Below, one piece after another: positions 51,900-61,060 of a DNA stretch of 64,000 bases. Numbering within the stretch: the first letter of the stretch is position 1; each line of letters begins with the position of its first letter. Location of the stretch: assembly GCF_012516395.1 (NCBI RefSeq), contig NZ_CP051206.1:1718501-1782500 (forward strand), in the 5' to 3' direction. Source of the stretch: Dolichospermum flos-aquae CCAP 1403/13F (GTDB lineage Bacteria; Cyanobacteriota; Cyanobacteriia; Cyanobacteriales; Nostocaceae). Made by a program: the position numbers and the translations under genes. The notes under the pieces are model-generated. The model searched no databases and was not told the DNA's origin. It was given only the letters and a program-made list of their open reading frames with translations.

Positions 51900-52266
51900 A
51901 AATTAATCTTTAGTCTACTTCAGTAGACTTGAGCTATTAGACAGGGAATTAATTCCCTGGCGGATTATGGGATAATCAGAAAGATGTGAATAAAAGACAA
52001 ACATCAACTATTATAGCAAAAATCCCAGCAGCGATCGCTATTTTTAATCAATGGTTAGAATCTCCAGTAAAAGACCTAACTTACCAAATAATCTACTCAA
52101 ACAAATGACTAACACACCTAACGAATACGAATATTCTTATCAAAATAGTCAACCTGGACAGTACAAATATCAAGTTTAAGTTTGCAGGTAGATTTCCCTA
52201 TCTTTGGAAAAGTATGTTGTGTTCTAGTACCATTGTCTAATAACAAGAATTTATTTGAATATCCTA
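51900..52266. other. Gene-poor gap with palindromes and two very small frames
   Basis: An AGTCTACTTCAGTAGACT-type palindrome (about 51912-51930) is followed by the perfect palindrome CAGGGAATTAATTCCCTG (about 51942-51959). A GTG frame of 40 codons (51986-52108, NKRQTSTIIAKIPAAIAIFN...) overlaps by ATGA a 24-codon frame (52105-52179). Neither resembles a known family, and they could be remains of a HEPN partner of the preceding MNT gene. Nothing else is seen. Confidence 0.5.
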
Positions 52267-53049
52267 ATGTTAGAAGAAATTACACCTCTCATCCTTACCT
52301 ATAACGAAGAAAATAACATTAATCGTACCCTAGAAAAACTTAAATGGGCAAGTAAAATCATTGTTATTGACAGTTATAGCACAGATAAAACATTAGAAAT
52401 TTTGTCTTCCTATCCTCAATTAGAAGTATTTCCCAGGAAATTTGATTCCTTCGCTAGTCAATGCAATTATGGACTGTCAAAAATTACATCAGAATGGGTA
52501 CTATCTCTAGATGCAGATTATATATTAACCGATGATTTAATTCGGGAAATTACATCTTTGCCCATAGATTCAGCTATAAATAGCTATAGTGTCAGGTTCA
52601 AATACTGTGTTTTTGGTAAACCCTTACGTGGTACTTTGCTTCCACCCCGCAAAGTCCTTTATAAAAAAGAAAAAGCAATTTATCAAAATGATGGACACGC
52701 CCATAAAGTGATTGTACAAGGTAAGTCTAGTCAATTATCAGCATACATCCACCATGACGATCGCAAACCATTGAGTCGTTGGTTATGGGCGCAAGATCGT
52801 TATATGGTAATTGAAAGTAAAAAACTTCTAGAAACACCAGAGCATGAGCTTAGTATAGGCGATCGCATCCGCAAACGCAAAATCCTCGCACCTTTAATAA
52901 TCTTCATTTATTGTCTCATCCTCAAAGGCGCTATTCTCGACGGTTGGCATGGATGGTACTATACATTTCAGCGAGTTTTGGCAGAAATATTGCTGGGTAT
53001 ACATATAATAGAAGCAGAGAAAATAGATATTGAGCGAACCCAAAAATAA
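52267..53049 (+). CDS. Glycosyltransferase family 2 (LgtF/KdtX-like)
   Basis: From the ATG at 52267 the protein (260 aa) reads MLEEITPLILTYNEENNINR, then KIIVIDSYSTDKTLEILSSY and the D-x-D stretch SEWVLSLDADYILTDDL. The middle segment CVFGKPLRGTLLPPRKVLYK and a GHAHKVIVQGKSSQLSAYIH with HDDRKPLSRWLWAQDRYMV mark the beta-1,4-glucosyltransferase (LgtF/KdtX) subgroup. Its C-terminus ILDGWHGWYYTFQRVLAEIL is hydrophobic and typical. A TTG four codons upstream is in frame. The acceptor cannot be fixed. Confidence 0.92.
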   Translation: MLEEITPLILTYNEENNINRTLEKLKWASKIIVIDSYSTDKTLEILSSYPQLEVFPRKFDSFASQCNYGLSKITSEWVLSLDADYILTDDLIREITSLPIDSAINSYSVRFKYCVFGKPLRGTLLPPRKVLYKKEKAIYQNDGHAHKVIVQGKSSQLSAYIHHDDRKPLSRWLWAQDRYMVIESKKLLETPEHELSIGDRIRKRKILAPLIIFIYCLILKGAILDGWHGWYYTFQRVLAEILLGIHIIEAEKIDIERTQK

Positions 53050-53159
53050 AAAACCACCAACCCCGACGGTAATATAACAAGCCAAATCATCCATAGAGGT
53101 GTGACATTGCACAGGAAGCACAAGTAAGTAATTATTAGCAATTATTAGCTTTTGAGTTA

Positions 53160-53290
53160 CTGTTAATTAACTTACCTTTGGGGGTTAAAGTCCCCTGCTT
53201 CTACAAGCAGCGGGTTTTGCGTCGGGGTAAAATCCCCGTTGCAAAACGTAATTCTAAATTCTAAATTCTAAATTCTGCATTCTTTTAACC
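53160..53290. repeat. Nested palindromes and ATTCTAA heptamer repeat
   Basis: The gene-free stretch 53050-53354 holds GGGGTTAAAGTCCCC, a larger inverted repeat TTTTGC...GGGGTAAAATCCCC...GCAAAA, and then three to four tandem attctaa units (about 53250-53276). No gene is seen. Confidence 0.75.
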
Positions 53291-53354
53291 CTGTTTTGGA
53301 TTGTCTCAGGTCTTACTGGAGCCAGCTTTAACCCACGTTTTCGCCCCCCATTTT

Positions 53355-53930
53355 ATGCGTTTAGACAATTACACAGTCGGCAGCTACACACCCGGAGCGA
53401 CATATAGTCAACAACTTCTGTGGTACTTCATTGGCTCACCATTAGTTGAAAGTTATTGGCTACCTATCTCATCTATAAAAGTTTCGATACTGAGGCTTTT
53501 TGGAGCTAGTATCGGCAAGGGTGTGAATATCAAGCCTGGAGTCCGCATTAAGTTTCCCTGGCGCTTGACCATTGGTAATCATGTTTGGATTGGAGAAAAT
53601 ACCTGGATTGACAATCTAGCAACCGTAGTCATCGAAAATCATGTGTGTTTATCCCAAGGTGTTTATCTGTGTACTGGTAATCATGACTGGAATCATCCCA
53701 ATTTTCAACTGATTCCTGCCCCCATTCATATCCAAGAAGGTAGTTGGATAGCAGCGAAATCAGTCATTGGGCCTGGTGTCACCATTGGTAGGGGAGCAGT
53801 TTTAGCGTTAGGTAGTGTCACAGGAAGATCCTTAGAGTCCAACATCATCTATTCAGGAAATCCGGCTCAACCAATCAAAAAAAGGACAGAATGCGAAGAT
53901 GTTGTGTCTCGCACTGCCAAAAATGAATAG
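53355..53930 (+). CDS. WcaF-like O-acetyltransferase (left-handed beta-helix)
   Basis: From the ATG at 53355 the protein (191 aa) starts MRLDNYTVGSYTPGATYSQQ, the WcaF opening. It continues into hexapeptide repeats: GASIGKGVNIKPGVRIKFPW, IGNHVWIGENTWIDNLATVV and VCLSQGVYLCTGNHDWNHPN. The catalytic-type His is in GNHDWNH, and IGPGVTIGRGAVLALGSV and YSGNPAQPIKKR complete the fold. It transfers acetyl from acetyl-CoA to a sugar of the polymer (colanic-acid-type enzymes). An 18-codon upstream extension from a TTG is possible but not family-like. It is the last modifying enzyme before wzc. Confidence 0.93.
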   Translation: MRLDNYTVGSYTPGATYSQQLLWYFIGSPLVESYWLPISSIKVSILRLFGASIGKGVNIKPGVRIKFPWRLTIGNHVWIGENTWIDNLATVVIENHVCLSQGVYLCTGNHDWNHPNFQLIPAPIHIQEGSWIAAKSVIGPGVTIGRGAVLALGSVTGRSLESNIIYSGNPAQPIKKRTECEDVVSRTAKNE

Positions 53931-54004
53931 TTGCAAAAATTAGTATATAATTTACCAATATTGTTTGTGGCATTCCAGAAGGTTCAATAGTGACATAACC
54001 TAAT

Positions 54005-54111
54005 TACAGCAAATTTCGCTCTAATGAGATACAAACTTGAATTATGAAACTCTTGTAGTGCAGGCATTTTGCCTGCTGGATATGTACTTCATAAAACCGG
54101 AAAATGCTGTA
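54005..54111. mobile_element. MITE-B copy (107 bp), TA-flanked
   Basis: Ends TACAGCAAATTTCGCTCTAA and CCGGAAAATGCTGTA, with core GTAGTGCAGGCATTTTGCCT, are the third full-length member of the family at 10035 and 28133. It lies in the leader of the wzc gene. The rest of the gap (53931-54274) holds no gene; a promoter is expected but no strong consensus was picked. Confidence 0.9.
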
Positions 54112-54274
54112 TCCATACTTTGATACAATGTTTAATTTATGACAATAGTCCCACCTCTGAGCTAGATAACGCCAGGAGTCTAGTTTAAGTAGTCTCGTTG
54201 AACCAAGAATCCCCGTGTCTTGAGACCAGGGAGTATCAAATATCCTTCCCTTATCACTTACACAATAGAAATCC

Positions 54275-56515
54275 ATGCTTAATAAGCAAATTACAAACCG
54301 GACAAATTCTATCAATAGCATCATTCCTACATCTGGATCATTTCCAGATTCTACATTTTCTCAGTTTACCGAACAGGAACAGTCTGATGGTCTAAGTTTT
54401 AAGAGCTTTCTTGAAGTTTTACAACGCCGAGCGGTTGTCATTGTAGCGGTGATTTTTGCTGGTATGACTGGTGTTACTTATTTAACAATGACGCAAAAAA
54501 GTATATATGGAGGAAATTTTCGAATCTTAGTTGAACCTGTTAGTAATGATGATCAAGCAGAAAAAGTAAGGCTGACAGACTCTTCTTTTACTACACCTGG
54601 ACTAGATTACGAAAGTCAAATTCAAGTTCTTAAAAGTTCAGAACTGCTACAACCAATTATTGAAAAATTACGAGAATCATATCCTCAAATTACCTACAAC
54701 TCTCTTATTTTAGGTTTAAATATTCGTCGTCTTGGAACGACAAAAATCATCGAAATCAGCTATCAAAGTAGTGATCCTCAAGAAATCCAATTCGTCTTAA
54801 ATACATTTTCTCAATTCTATTTAGAATACAGCCTAAATAAGCGGAAAACCAAACTAAATCAAGGCGTTCAATTTGTAGATCAACAACTACCCGATATCCA
54901 AAATCGGGTGACACAGTTGCAAAAAGAACTGCAAATATTCCGCCAAAAATACAATTTTTTTGATCCAGGAACCCAATCTGGAATAATTACTGGAAGTCTC
55001 CAATCGTTGAGACAACAACGAGCATCTGTAAATCAACAGTTAGCCGCTGCTAAAAATAATTATCTGAGATTGCAGGCACCAGAAGAACAATTGGCCATGC
55101 TCAATGATGCTCCTCTTTACCAACAGTTAATTGTCCAACAGCGCCAATTAGACACCCAAATATCTGGAGAATTAGCTCGATTTCAAACTGATAACCCAGT
55201 TATTCAAACCTTACAAGATAAAAGAAACAATCTCTTACCTATTATCAATGCAGAAGCAAAACGAATTTTGAACACTAGAATAGCTCAAGCGGCTGTTATC
55301 ATTCGGAAAATAGAAGTAGATAATCAACAACTGACACAAGCAGAACAACAATTACAAAGCGAATTAAAACAACTACCAATTCTCTCTAGACAATACGCTG
55401 ACATTCAACGGAATTTACAACTAGCAAATGAGAGTTTGACGAGGTTTTTAGCTAAGCGTGAACAATTACAAATAGACGTAGCACAAACAGAACTACCTTG
55501 GGAATTAATCCAAGCACCTGCTCAATCAAGATATCCAATTTCGCCAGATACTACCCGCAATTTACTATTGGGATTTGTGGCTAGTTCTTTATTAGGATTC
55601 GGTGTTGCCAAAATCATCGAAGATATAGATAACACCTATCACAGTATTGAAAATCTCCAGGATAAGATCGGAGTGCCTTTATTAGGGTCTATTCCCTTTA
55701 GTAAAAACTTAGCTCAGAGTCAATCTTCAAAGCTGAGAAACATAGGAAAAGATCAAGAACCAGAAGTAGTTGTGGACCCTATTATGGCAAGTGATGAATA
55801 TAACACTTCTCCTCGTCGTCCTTCCCAATCCATATCTTATTATGGACAGGGATCATTTTGGGAATCCTTACAAGTTTTATATAGTAATATTCAACTGCTT
55901 AATTCTGACCGACCAATTAAGTCTTTCGTTGTTTCCTCTGCTGTCCCCGGAGATGGTAAAAGTACGGTGGCATTTAGCTTGGCAAAAACAGCCGCGATCA
56001 TGGGGAAAAAAGTATTACTTGTAGATTGTGACCTCCGCAAACCCAAGGTTCACAAATTATCACAATTAAATAATCTGTGGGGAATAAGTAGTTTAATTTC
56101 TTCAGATATAGATGTAGCGCAAGTAATTCAAAAAATACCCGGATTGAATGATTTATCTGTGATTACCGCAGGTCCTGTACCACCCGATCCTGCCCGGTTG
56201 CTCTCATCAGATAAAATGAGTCAAATAATGGACTATTTCACCGAGAATTTTGATTTAGTGATTTATGATACTCCTCCTTTGTCAGGATTAGTAGATGCTA
56301 GATTGGTAGCAGTTCATACTGATGGTGTGATGCTAGTTGTAAGAATTGATAAAACAGATAAATCAGTCGCAAAGCAACTTGTTGATACGCTAAAAGCATC
56401 TCCCATCAATTTACTAGGATTAGTAGTCAACGGCGACAAATTCCGAGGACTCGGATATAACTATAATTATGGATACAGTTCATATTACCGTACTAAGAGT
56501 CAATCGGTTAACTAG
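54275..56515 (+). CDS. wzc: Polysaccharide co-polymerase with tyrosine autokinase (Wzc-like)
   Basis: The 746-residue protein has an N-terminal Wzz domain with membrane span RRAVVIVAVIFAGMTGVTYL (about 51-70), a long periplasmic coiled-coil part (residues 170-400) and a second span NLLLGFVASSLLGFGVAKII near 430. The cytoplasmic BY-kinase domain follows: Walker A VVSSAVPGDGKSTVAFSLAK (about 550), Walker A' KVLLVDCDLRKPKVHKL and Walker B DLVIYDTPPLSGLVDARLVA. The tail holds many Tyr residues (YNYNYGYSSYYRTK), the autophosphorylation cluster. It would set chain length and couple polymerisation to export. The matching Wza-type outer-membrane channel is not in the window. Confidence 0.95.
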   Translation: MLNKQITNRTNSINSIIPTSGSFPDSTFSQFTEQEQSDGLSFKSFLEVLQRRAVVIVAVIFAGMTGVTYLTMTQKSIYGGNFRILVEPVSNDDQAEKVRLTDSSFTTPGLDYESQIQVLKSSELLQPIIEKLRESYPQITYNSLILGLNIRRLGTTKIIEISYQSSDPQEIQFVLNTFSQFYLEYSLNKRKTKLNQGVQFVDQQLPDIQNRVTQLQKELQIFRQKYNFFDPGTQSGIITGSLQSLRQQRASVNQQLAAAKNNYLRLQAPEEQLAMLNDAPLYQQLIVQQRQLDTQISGELARFQTDNPVIQTLQDKRNNLLPIINAEAKRILNTRIAQAAVIIRKIEVDNQQLTQAEQQLQSELKQLPILSRQYADIQRNLQLANESLTRFLAKREQLQIDVAQTELPWELIQAPAQSRYPISPDTTRNLLLGFVASSLLGFGVAKIIEDIDNTYHSIENLQDKIGVPLLGSIPFSKNLAQSQSSKLRNIGKDQEPEVVVDPIMASDEYNTSPRRPSQSISYYGQGSFWESLQVLYSNIQLLNSDRPIKSFVVSSAVPGDGKSTVAFSLAKTAAIMGKKVLLVDCDLRKPKVHKLSQLNNLWGISSLISSDIDVAQVIQKIPGLNDLSVITAGPVPPDPARLLSSDKMSQIMDYFTENFDLVIYDTPPLSGLVDARLVAVHTDGVMLVVRIDKTDKSVAKQLVDTLKASPINLLGLVVNGDKFRGLGYNYNYGYSSYYRTKSQSVN

Positions 56516-56529
56516 GGTTTGCTGATAGC

Positions 56530-56555
56530 GACCGTGCTAATTTCACAGCATGGTC
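56530..56555 (+). terminator. Hairpin after wzc, possible terminator
   Basis: GACCGTGCT and AGCATGGTC pair with one G-U over an 8-base loop, 14 bp after the wzc stop. There is no good T-run, so it may be a terminator or only a processing hairpin. Confidence 0.35.
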
Positions 56556-56665
56556 TTGACGTTTCCTACTTATTTTGAGGTGGCGTTTTCCTAAAACCTA
56601 TCTAGCTTTGCCCCGATGCTCTTTCAGCACTAGTAGGCTGTCAAATTTATTTTGACGGGTTTTTG

Positions 56666-56726
56666 GTAGTGCGGGCATACTATGCCCGCACCACCTTTGT
56701 ACATCATAAGAGCGGAAACCGCTGTA
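56666..56726. mobile_element. Partial inverted copy of MITE-B
   Basis: The right part TACATCATAAGAGCGGAAAC...GCTGTA is the reverse of the MITE-B left end at 834, and the GTAGTGCGGGCATACTATGC hairpin core is present. The left terminal repeat is missing. It sits in the gene-free stretch 56516-56802. Confidence 0.7.
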
Positions 56727-56802
56727 TTAAGCAAAGAAATATTCACGAGGAACCAGTCACAGACATTATTTCGTGTCTGTGGCTCGAATTTATTTTTCTA
56801 AA

Positions 56803-56886
56803 TGGGCAGGAGGAGAATCGAACTCCTATGACCTCACGGCCGCCGCATTTTGAGTGCGGTGCGTCTACCAATTCCGCCACCCGCCC
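56803..56886 (-). tRNA. tRNA-Leu (anticodon CAA)
   Basis: On the minus strand the 84-nt sequence begins GGGCGGGTGGCGGAATTGG and folds with a 7-bp acceptor stem to CCTGCCC plus discriminator A. The anticodon arm is CCGCA CTCAAAA TGCGG, so the anticodon is CAA (reads UUG). It has the long variable arm of a class II tRNA and the T-arm TTCGATT. The 3' CCA is not encoded. Confidence 0.97.
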
Positions 56887-56951
56887 TTGGGTGTCACTCT
56901 TACAAGTATAGCCTATTTTTTTTAGTTTGGCAAGAGGTAATTAGATTTAAT

Positions 56952-58049
56952 TTAGAAATTTTTTGGTAATTGGTTCACCAAACTAGAATCAATATCTCCC
57001 AAACTGGCACAACCACTCAGAGCCATTGCCAAATTTAACTCATCTTGTAATAGGGAAATGATGTGAGATACGCCAATTTTTCCAGCTACCGCTAATCCCC
57101 ATAACACTGGACGGCCAATGAGTACGGCTTTAGCACCGTAAGCTAAGGCTTTGAGGATATCTGTACCCCGACGGATACCACCATCCAATAGGACTTCGGC
57201 TTTACCGTCCACTGCGGCGATAATATCAGGTAAAGCATCCAAAGAAGCGATCGCTCCATCTAATTGTCTACCACCGTGATTAGAAACTACAATTGCTTGC
57301 GCTCCATATTCTACAGCCCGCACAGCATCATCAGCCCGTAAAATTCCTTTCACTACCAAAGGTAGGGGACTCAGAGATTGTAACCATTCCAAATCCTTCC
57401 AAGTGACTGCGGGGTTAATTTGTTGAGCAAAATAAGTCAATAAACCAGATTCTCCTGGTGCTTGGGGAATGTCCAAACCAGAGATATTAGTTAAATTAGC
57501 GGGATGTAAGCCAGGAGGTAAAGTGAACTCATTGCGCTGATCTCGTTCTCTTTTTCCCAATATAGGCGCATCTACCGTCAGACAAATTGCTTTGTATCCT
57601 GCGGTGTATGCTCGTTGCACCAAAGCCTGAGTTAAACCCTGATCTTTATGGATGTAAAGCTGAAACCATTGCAAACCTTTGGCAACTGTGGCAACTTCTT
57701 CTAAACTCTTGGTAGCAAGGGTACTCAACACCATGCCCACACCTGCGATTTCTGCTGCTAAAGCTGTAGCAATTTCTCCTTCTGGATCAGCCAGACATTG
57801 AAAAGCCATGGGTGCGATTAATAGGGGTAATTGCAAAGATTCCCCTAAAACCTGGGTAGTGAGGTTAATTTTACTAACATCAACTAACATTTTCGGACGA
57901 AGTTTCACTCTTGTAAAAGCAGCGAGATTATCCCGCAATGTCACTTCATCCCATGCACCACTGCTGTAATAATCAAAAGCCATCTGGGAAAGATGCTCTT
58001 TTGCTAGTTGTTCGTATCCAAATAAATTAATCGCTGATAAAGAATTCAT
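56952..58049 (-). CDS. FMN-dependent alpha-hydroxy acid oxidase (lactate/glycolate oxidase-like)
   Basis: From the ATG at 58049 the 365-residue protein reads MNSLSAINLFGYEQLAKEHL, with the family motifs AFDYYSSGAWDEVTLRDNLA, LPLLIAPMAFQCLADPEGEI, LQWFQLYIHKDQGL and IVVSNHGGRQLDG (catalytic His). It ends with the flavin phosphate loop LLDGGIRRGTDILKALAYGA. It closely resembles the Nostoc enzyme that acts mainly as an L-lactate oxidase, related to plant glycolate oxidase. The start at 58049 matches that family; the frame is open to 58088, overlapping the next gene. It would oxidise a 2-hydroxy acid and give H2O2. Confidence 0.93.
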   Translation of the reverse strand: MNSLSAINLFGYEQLAKEHLSQMAFDYYSSGAWDEVTLRDNLAAFTRVKLRPKMLVDVSKINLTTQVLGESLQLPLLIAPMAFQCLADPEGEIATALAAEIAGVGMVLSTLATKSLEEVATVAKGLQWFQLYIHKDQGLTQALVQRAYTAGYKAICLTVDAPILGKRERDQRNEFTLPPGLHPANLTNISGLDIPQAPGESGLLTYFAQQINPAVTWKDLEWLQSLSPLPLVVKGILRADDAVRAVEYGAQAIVVSNHGGRQLDGAIASLDALPDIIAAVDGKAEVLLDGGIRRGTDILKALAYGAKAVLIGRPVLWGLAVAGKIGVSHIISLLQDELNLAMALSGCASLGDIDSSLVNQLPKNF

Positions 58050-58072
58050 ATCTTGATTGACTCTAGCAAAAT

Positions 58073-58948
58073 CTACCAATTCCTCCATCCACCTTGAGAT
58101 ATAGTTTCACTTTTGTGATTAATGCCGTGATTTTGCACTAATTTTTGGTACTCTTGACTACCTGCCCAACGGTCAATTTCCCTAGCTCGTAATACGGGGA
58201 CAGGATGGCTTAATTGGGCTGTACGGGCGGATTTGACCATTTCTCCCAATTCCGTTTTACTAATGTCATCATAGGCACGAGCTTGATCTATAAAGGCCTC
58301 TAAATTGAGTTGGGGGGCTAAACTGGGAGAACCGCCGGCTAACTTCATTAATACTGACATGACAACTTTCGGATTTTGGGTAGCTAACAAAGCGGCGCGA
58401 TCGCAGGTAAACTCAGCACAGCGGACCCATTCTAATAATTGTGACTGAATAGCTTGAGCCAAAACAGCACCGACATTTGGGACAATGGCAGCAGCTAAAA
58501 TCAATAAATTCACAGGTGTTAAATACACGCTATGATCACATTTAAGATGACCTAATTCATGGGCAATTACAGCCTGTATCTCTTCAGGGGTGAGGATTTC
58601 AATCAAGGATGTATGAATAACCACAAAAGGCTGTTTACCTCGCATGGCAAAGGTGTAAGCGTTAGGGGCTGGATGTTGACGCACATATAACTGAGGTGGA
58701 TCAATATCCAGAATTTGACAAGCTTCTAATAATAATTTGTGTAAATCAGGAAGTTGTTTTTCTCCTACTAAAATACTAGAAGCGATATTTTCCACATAGA
58801 AAACCTGTTCGGCCATGGGACCGAGCAAATTTCTCACCATCATATCTAAACCGGGAATTTGTTTGAGAGTTTTAGTAGCTTCCAAGTCCAGAGGATGACG
58901 GAATGAGTCTGCTTTTAAGCCTGTAAGCGAGGTTTTGAGTAAGGACAT
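58073..58948 (-). CDS. M48 family metalloprotease
   Basis: From the ATG at 58948 (MSLLKTSLTGLKADSFRHPL) the 291-residue protein shows IQAVIAHELGHLKCDHSVYL with the HExxH zinc site, and the third ligand Glu in WVRCAEFTCDRAALLATQNP. Hydrophobic VNLLILAAAIVPNVGAVLAQ could be one membrane span between them. It is a member of the HtpX/Ste24-type group that degrades membrane or envelope proteins. The frame runs 31 codons further upstream into a hairpin repeat (59022-59047), which is not part of the protein. It lies 24 bp ahead of the oxidase gene, so the two may be one unit. Confidence 0.92.
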   Translation of the reverse strand: MSLLKTSLTGLKADSFRHPLDLEATKTLKQIPGLDMMVRNLLGPMAEQVFYVENIASSILVGEKQLPDLHKLLLEACQILDIDPPQLYVRQHPAPNAYTFAMRGKQPFVVIHTSLIEILTPEEIQAVIAHELGHLKCDHSVYLTPVNLLILAAAIVPNVGAVLAQAIQSQLLEWVRCAEFTCDRAALLATQNPKVVMSVLMKLAGGSPSLAPQLNLEAFIDQARAYDDISKTELGEMVKSARTAQLSHPVPVLRAREIDRWAGSQEYQKLVQNHGINHKSETISQGGWRNW

Positions 58949-59021
58949 AGTATTTAAAGTAAGAGAAAATGTGAATTCTAGTGTTTTTGACATAACAAAA
59001 TCCAAGATGATCGAGGATTTT

Positions 59022-59047
59022 GTTGGGTTTCCTTGCGTCAACCCAAC
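59022..59047. repeat. GTTGGGTT...AACCCAAC hairpin repeat
   Basis: GTTGGGTT and AACCCAAC face each other around tccttgcgtc. It lies between the M48 and msrA genes and extends the M48 frame artificially. This word is common between cyanobacterial genes. Confidence 0.75.
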
Positions 59048-59075
59048 CTACGATACGATGTTGATTTCTATGGTT

Positions 59076-59741
59076 CTAACTAACTTGTGCTTCAGGAATA
59101 CCTACGGGACAAGCTACGTTAGTACCACCTAAACCACAATAACCACCGGGGTTTTTGGCTAAATATTGCTGATGGTATTCTTCAGCATAGTAAAATTCTG
59201 GTGCATCTAAAATTTCTGTGGTAATTTTGCCATAATCGGCGCTGGTAAGGGCTGATTGATAAGCGTTCTGTGATGTTACGGCTAATTCTTTTTGCTCTTG
59301 TGAATAAACGTAAATTCCTGAACGGTATTGAGTACCAGCATCATTACCTTGACGCATTCCTTGGGTGGGGTTGTGGCTTTCCCAGAACACTTTCAATAGT
59401 TGGGAATAAGTAATGATTTTGGGGTCAAACACTACTAATACTACTTCATTATGACCTGTCATGCCACTACATACTTCTTGATAGGTGGGGTTGGGTGTGT
59501 AACCAGCCGCATAACCTACCGCAGTGGTGTAAACTCCTTCTTGTTGCCAGAATTTGCGTTCTGCTCCCCAAAAACAGCCTAAACCAAACATGGCGGTTTC
59601 TAAACCTGCGGGAAAAGGTGCTTTGAGGGGATTTTTATTAACATAATGTTGTGCGGGTACTCGCATCACTTCTGCACGTCCTGATAGGGCTTGCTCAGGT
59701 GTAGGTATGGCTGACTTTTTGCCAAATCCGAATATTCCCAT
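59076..59741 (-). CDS. msrA: Peptide methionine sulfoxide reductase MsrA
   Basis: The 221-residue enzyme has the MsrA active site [20 protein letters not shown] (Cys nucleophile near residue 55), [40 protein letters not shown] and [17 protein letters not shown]. The C-terminal region has the recycling Cys in [20 protein letters not shown]. It reduces the S-form of methionine sulfoxide in oxidised proteins. The N-terminal 40 residues before the domain are typical of cyanobacterial MsrA. It lies between lipB and the M48 gene on the same strand. Confidence 0.95.
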   Translation of the reverse strand: MGIFGFGKKSAIPTPEQALSGRAEVMRVPAQHYVNKNPLKAPFPAGLETAMFGLGCFWGAERKFWQQEGVYTTAVGYAAGYTPNPTYQEVCSGMTGHNEVVLVVFDPKIITYSQLLKVFWESHNPTQGMRQGNDAGTQYRSGIYVYSQEQKELAVTSQNAYQSALTSADYGKITTEILDAPEFYYAEEYHQQYLAKNPGGYCGLGGTNVACPVGIPEAQVS

Positions 59742-59769
59742 GATTTTTAATTTGTATTATGTTTGATTG

Positions 59770-60477
59770 CTATTCTTTTTTATTGTAAAGATTTTTGTAG
59801 CTAGTCGGAGATTTATCAACCTCAAATTCCACACCAAATACTTCTGCAAAACATTGATTGACAAAAGGACGGACTTGGTTACAGGTAATGTCAGGAATCC
59901 ATTTGGCTAAACTGCTGACTGGTTTATCAATAATGCCACAGGGGATAATTTGTTTAAATCCTGTCATGTCTGGACAAACATTTAAGGAGAAACCGTGCAT
60001 GGTAATCCATTTACTCACTTTTATGCCGATGGCAGCAATCTTGTATCCTTCTAGCCAAACTCCGGTAAAACCAGGAATCCGTTCTCCTTTCAAGTCGTAA
60101 TTTGCTAAAACGCGAATTAATACTTCCTCAAGTTGACGCAAGTACCAATGCAAGTCTTGACGATAACGGCGTAAGTTTAAAATGGGATAACCTACCAATT
60201 GTCCGGGACAATGATAGGTAACTTCGCCGCCTCTTTCAATGCGATGCACATCATAATCACTTTTGTCAAGATTAAATTTAATAAATTCTGGATTTGCTGC
60301 TGTCCCCAAGGTGTAGACTGGGGGATGTTCTAGTAGAATTAAGACATCATCTAGTTCTGGATTGTGAATGCGTTCTGCAACGAGCGATCGCTGCCACTGA
60401 TGAGCGGTTTCATAAGGCATTACGCCAACATTATATAGTAAACAACGGTACGGGTTCAATTGAGTGCTAGGAATCAT
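59770..60477 (-). CDS. lipB: Octanoyltransferase LipB
   Basis: From the ATG at 60477 ([20 protein letters not shown]) the product of 235 residues has [20 protein letters not shown], the substrate motif [20 protein letters not shown] and [20 protein letters not shown] with the catalytic Lys. [20 protein letters not shown] carries the active-site Cys of the P-C-G-I motif. It transfers octanoyl from ACP to lipoyl domains in lipoate synthesis. An ATG seven codons upstream is in frame and less likely. It is 28 bp ahead of msrA on the same strand. Confidence 0.95.
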   Translation of the reverse strand: MIPSTQLNPYRCLLYNVGVMPYETAHQWQRSLVAERIHNPELDDVLILLEHPPVYTLGTAANPEFIKFNLDKSDYDVHRIERGGEVTYHCPGQLVGYPILNLRRYRQDLHWYLRQLEEVLIRVLANYDLKGERIPGFTGVWLEGYKIAAIGIKVSKWITMHGFSLNVCPDMTGFKQIIPCGIIDKPVSSLAKWIPDITCNQVRPFVNQCFAEVFGVEFEVDKSPTSYKNLYNKKE

Positions 60478-60919
60478 CAGTGAATAGGTGATAAGCAAGA
60501 AAGAGGCAAGAGGTAAGACACCCGATAAGTAAGTGGGTGTTAAAAAATGTAAAAATATAATATAAACCTAACCCCCCAACCCCCTTCCCTACCAGGGAAG
60601 GGGGAGTCAAAGCCTCTCCCCTCGTAGGGGACAGGTTTGGAGAGAGGTTTTATATTTAATTGTGTCAAGCTACTTACCTCTTATTTCCCAAAAATATAAC
60701 GAACAAATGTCAAGCTATGCAAAGGATCTTAAAGGAACGTCAAGGAAATATATTTTATAAACCACAAGGTGCTAGTTTGAATATATAACCTGAATGGGCG
60801 TTGGGAGAAGAGCAATAAGCTAAGACAATACCAGCTAATTTACTGACTGATGGCAACTTAAAAATTTATTTGTATCAATCAGGATCAAATTTCCCAAAAT
60901 GGTTGTATTCTCTATACAA
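60478..60919. other. Gene-free stretch with palindromic repeats between lipB and hpf
   Basis: CCCCCTTCCCT/AGGGAAGGGGG (about 60580-60604) and CCTCTCC.../GGAGAGAGG (to 60648) form adjacent hairpins of a common cyanobacterial interspersed repeat. The remaining sequence is A/T-rich without a credible gene. The two genes diverge here, so promoters for both should lie in this stretch. Confidence 0.75.
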
Positions 60920-61060
60920 TAGTGAACAAGACTGGGGGACAAAAAAAGGGTTCCTTTTAGGAACTACGGTCAGAAACGGTAAGTTCTACCGAGATTGCCT
61001 GTGGAGCGGAAAAACCTCTTAGAAGCCATTCTAAGACCGTGATGAAGCAGGAAGTAAACA
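60920..61060 (+). ncRNA. Strongly foldable untranslated segment upstream of hpf/lrtA
   Basis: Three nested or adjacent stems are visible: GGTTCC/GGAACT at about 60948-60965; CGGTA/TACCG (60977-60981 with 60987-60991); and TCTTAGAA/TTCTAAGA (61017-61036). The outer ACGG (60966-60969) can pair with CCGT (61037-61040) and would close the last two. No protein frame is seen. It may be the 5' leader of the lrtA mRNA or a separate small RNA; no known family was recognised. Confidence 0.45.

Noticed and set aside
4000-56500. Whole locus as a nonribosomal peptide, polyketide or prophage region
   Set aside because: No condensation, adenylation, ketosynthase, capsid, terminase or integrase genes are seen; nearly all genes are sugar-related.
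58949-59041. N-terminal extension of the M48 protease
   Set aside because: The added 31 codons are partly encoded by the GTTGGGTT...AACCCAAC hairpin repeat and are not family-like.
60920-61060. Known RNAs considered for the folded segment: 6S RNA, RNase P RNA, SRP RNA, tmRNA, Yfr1, HEARO/omega RNA
   Set aside because: None of the conserved motifs of these RNAs that I can recall is present, and no TnpB/IscB gene is adjacent.
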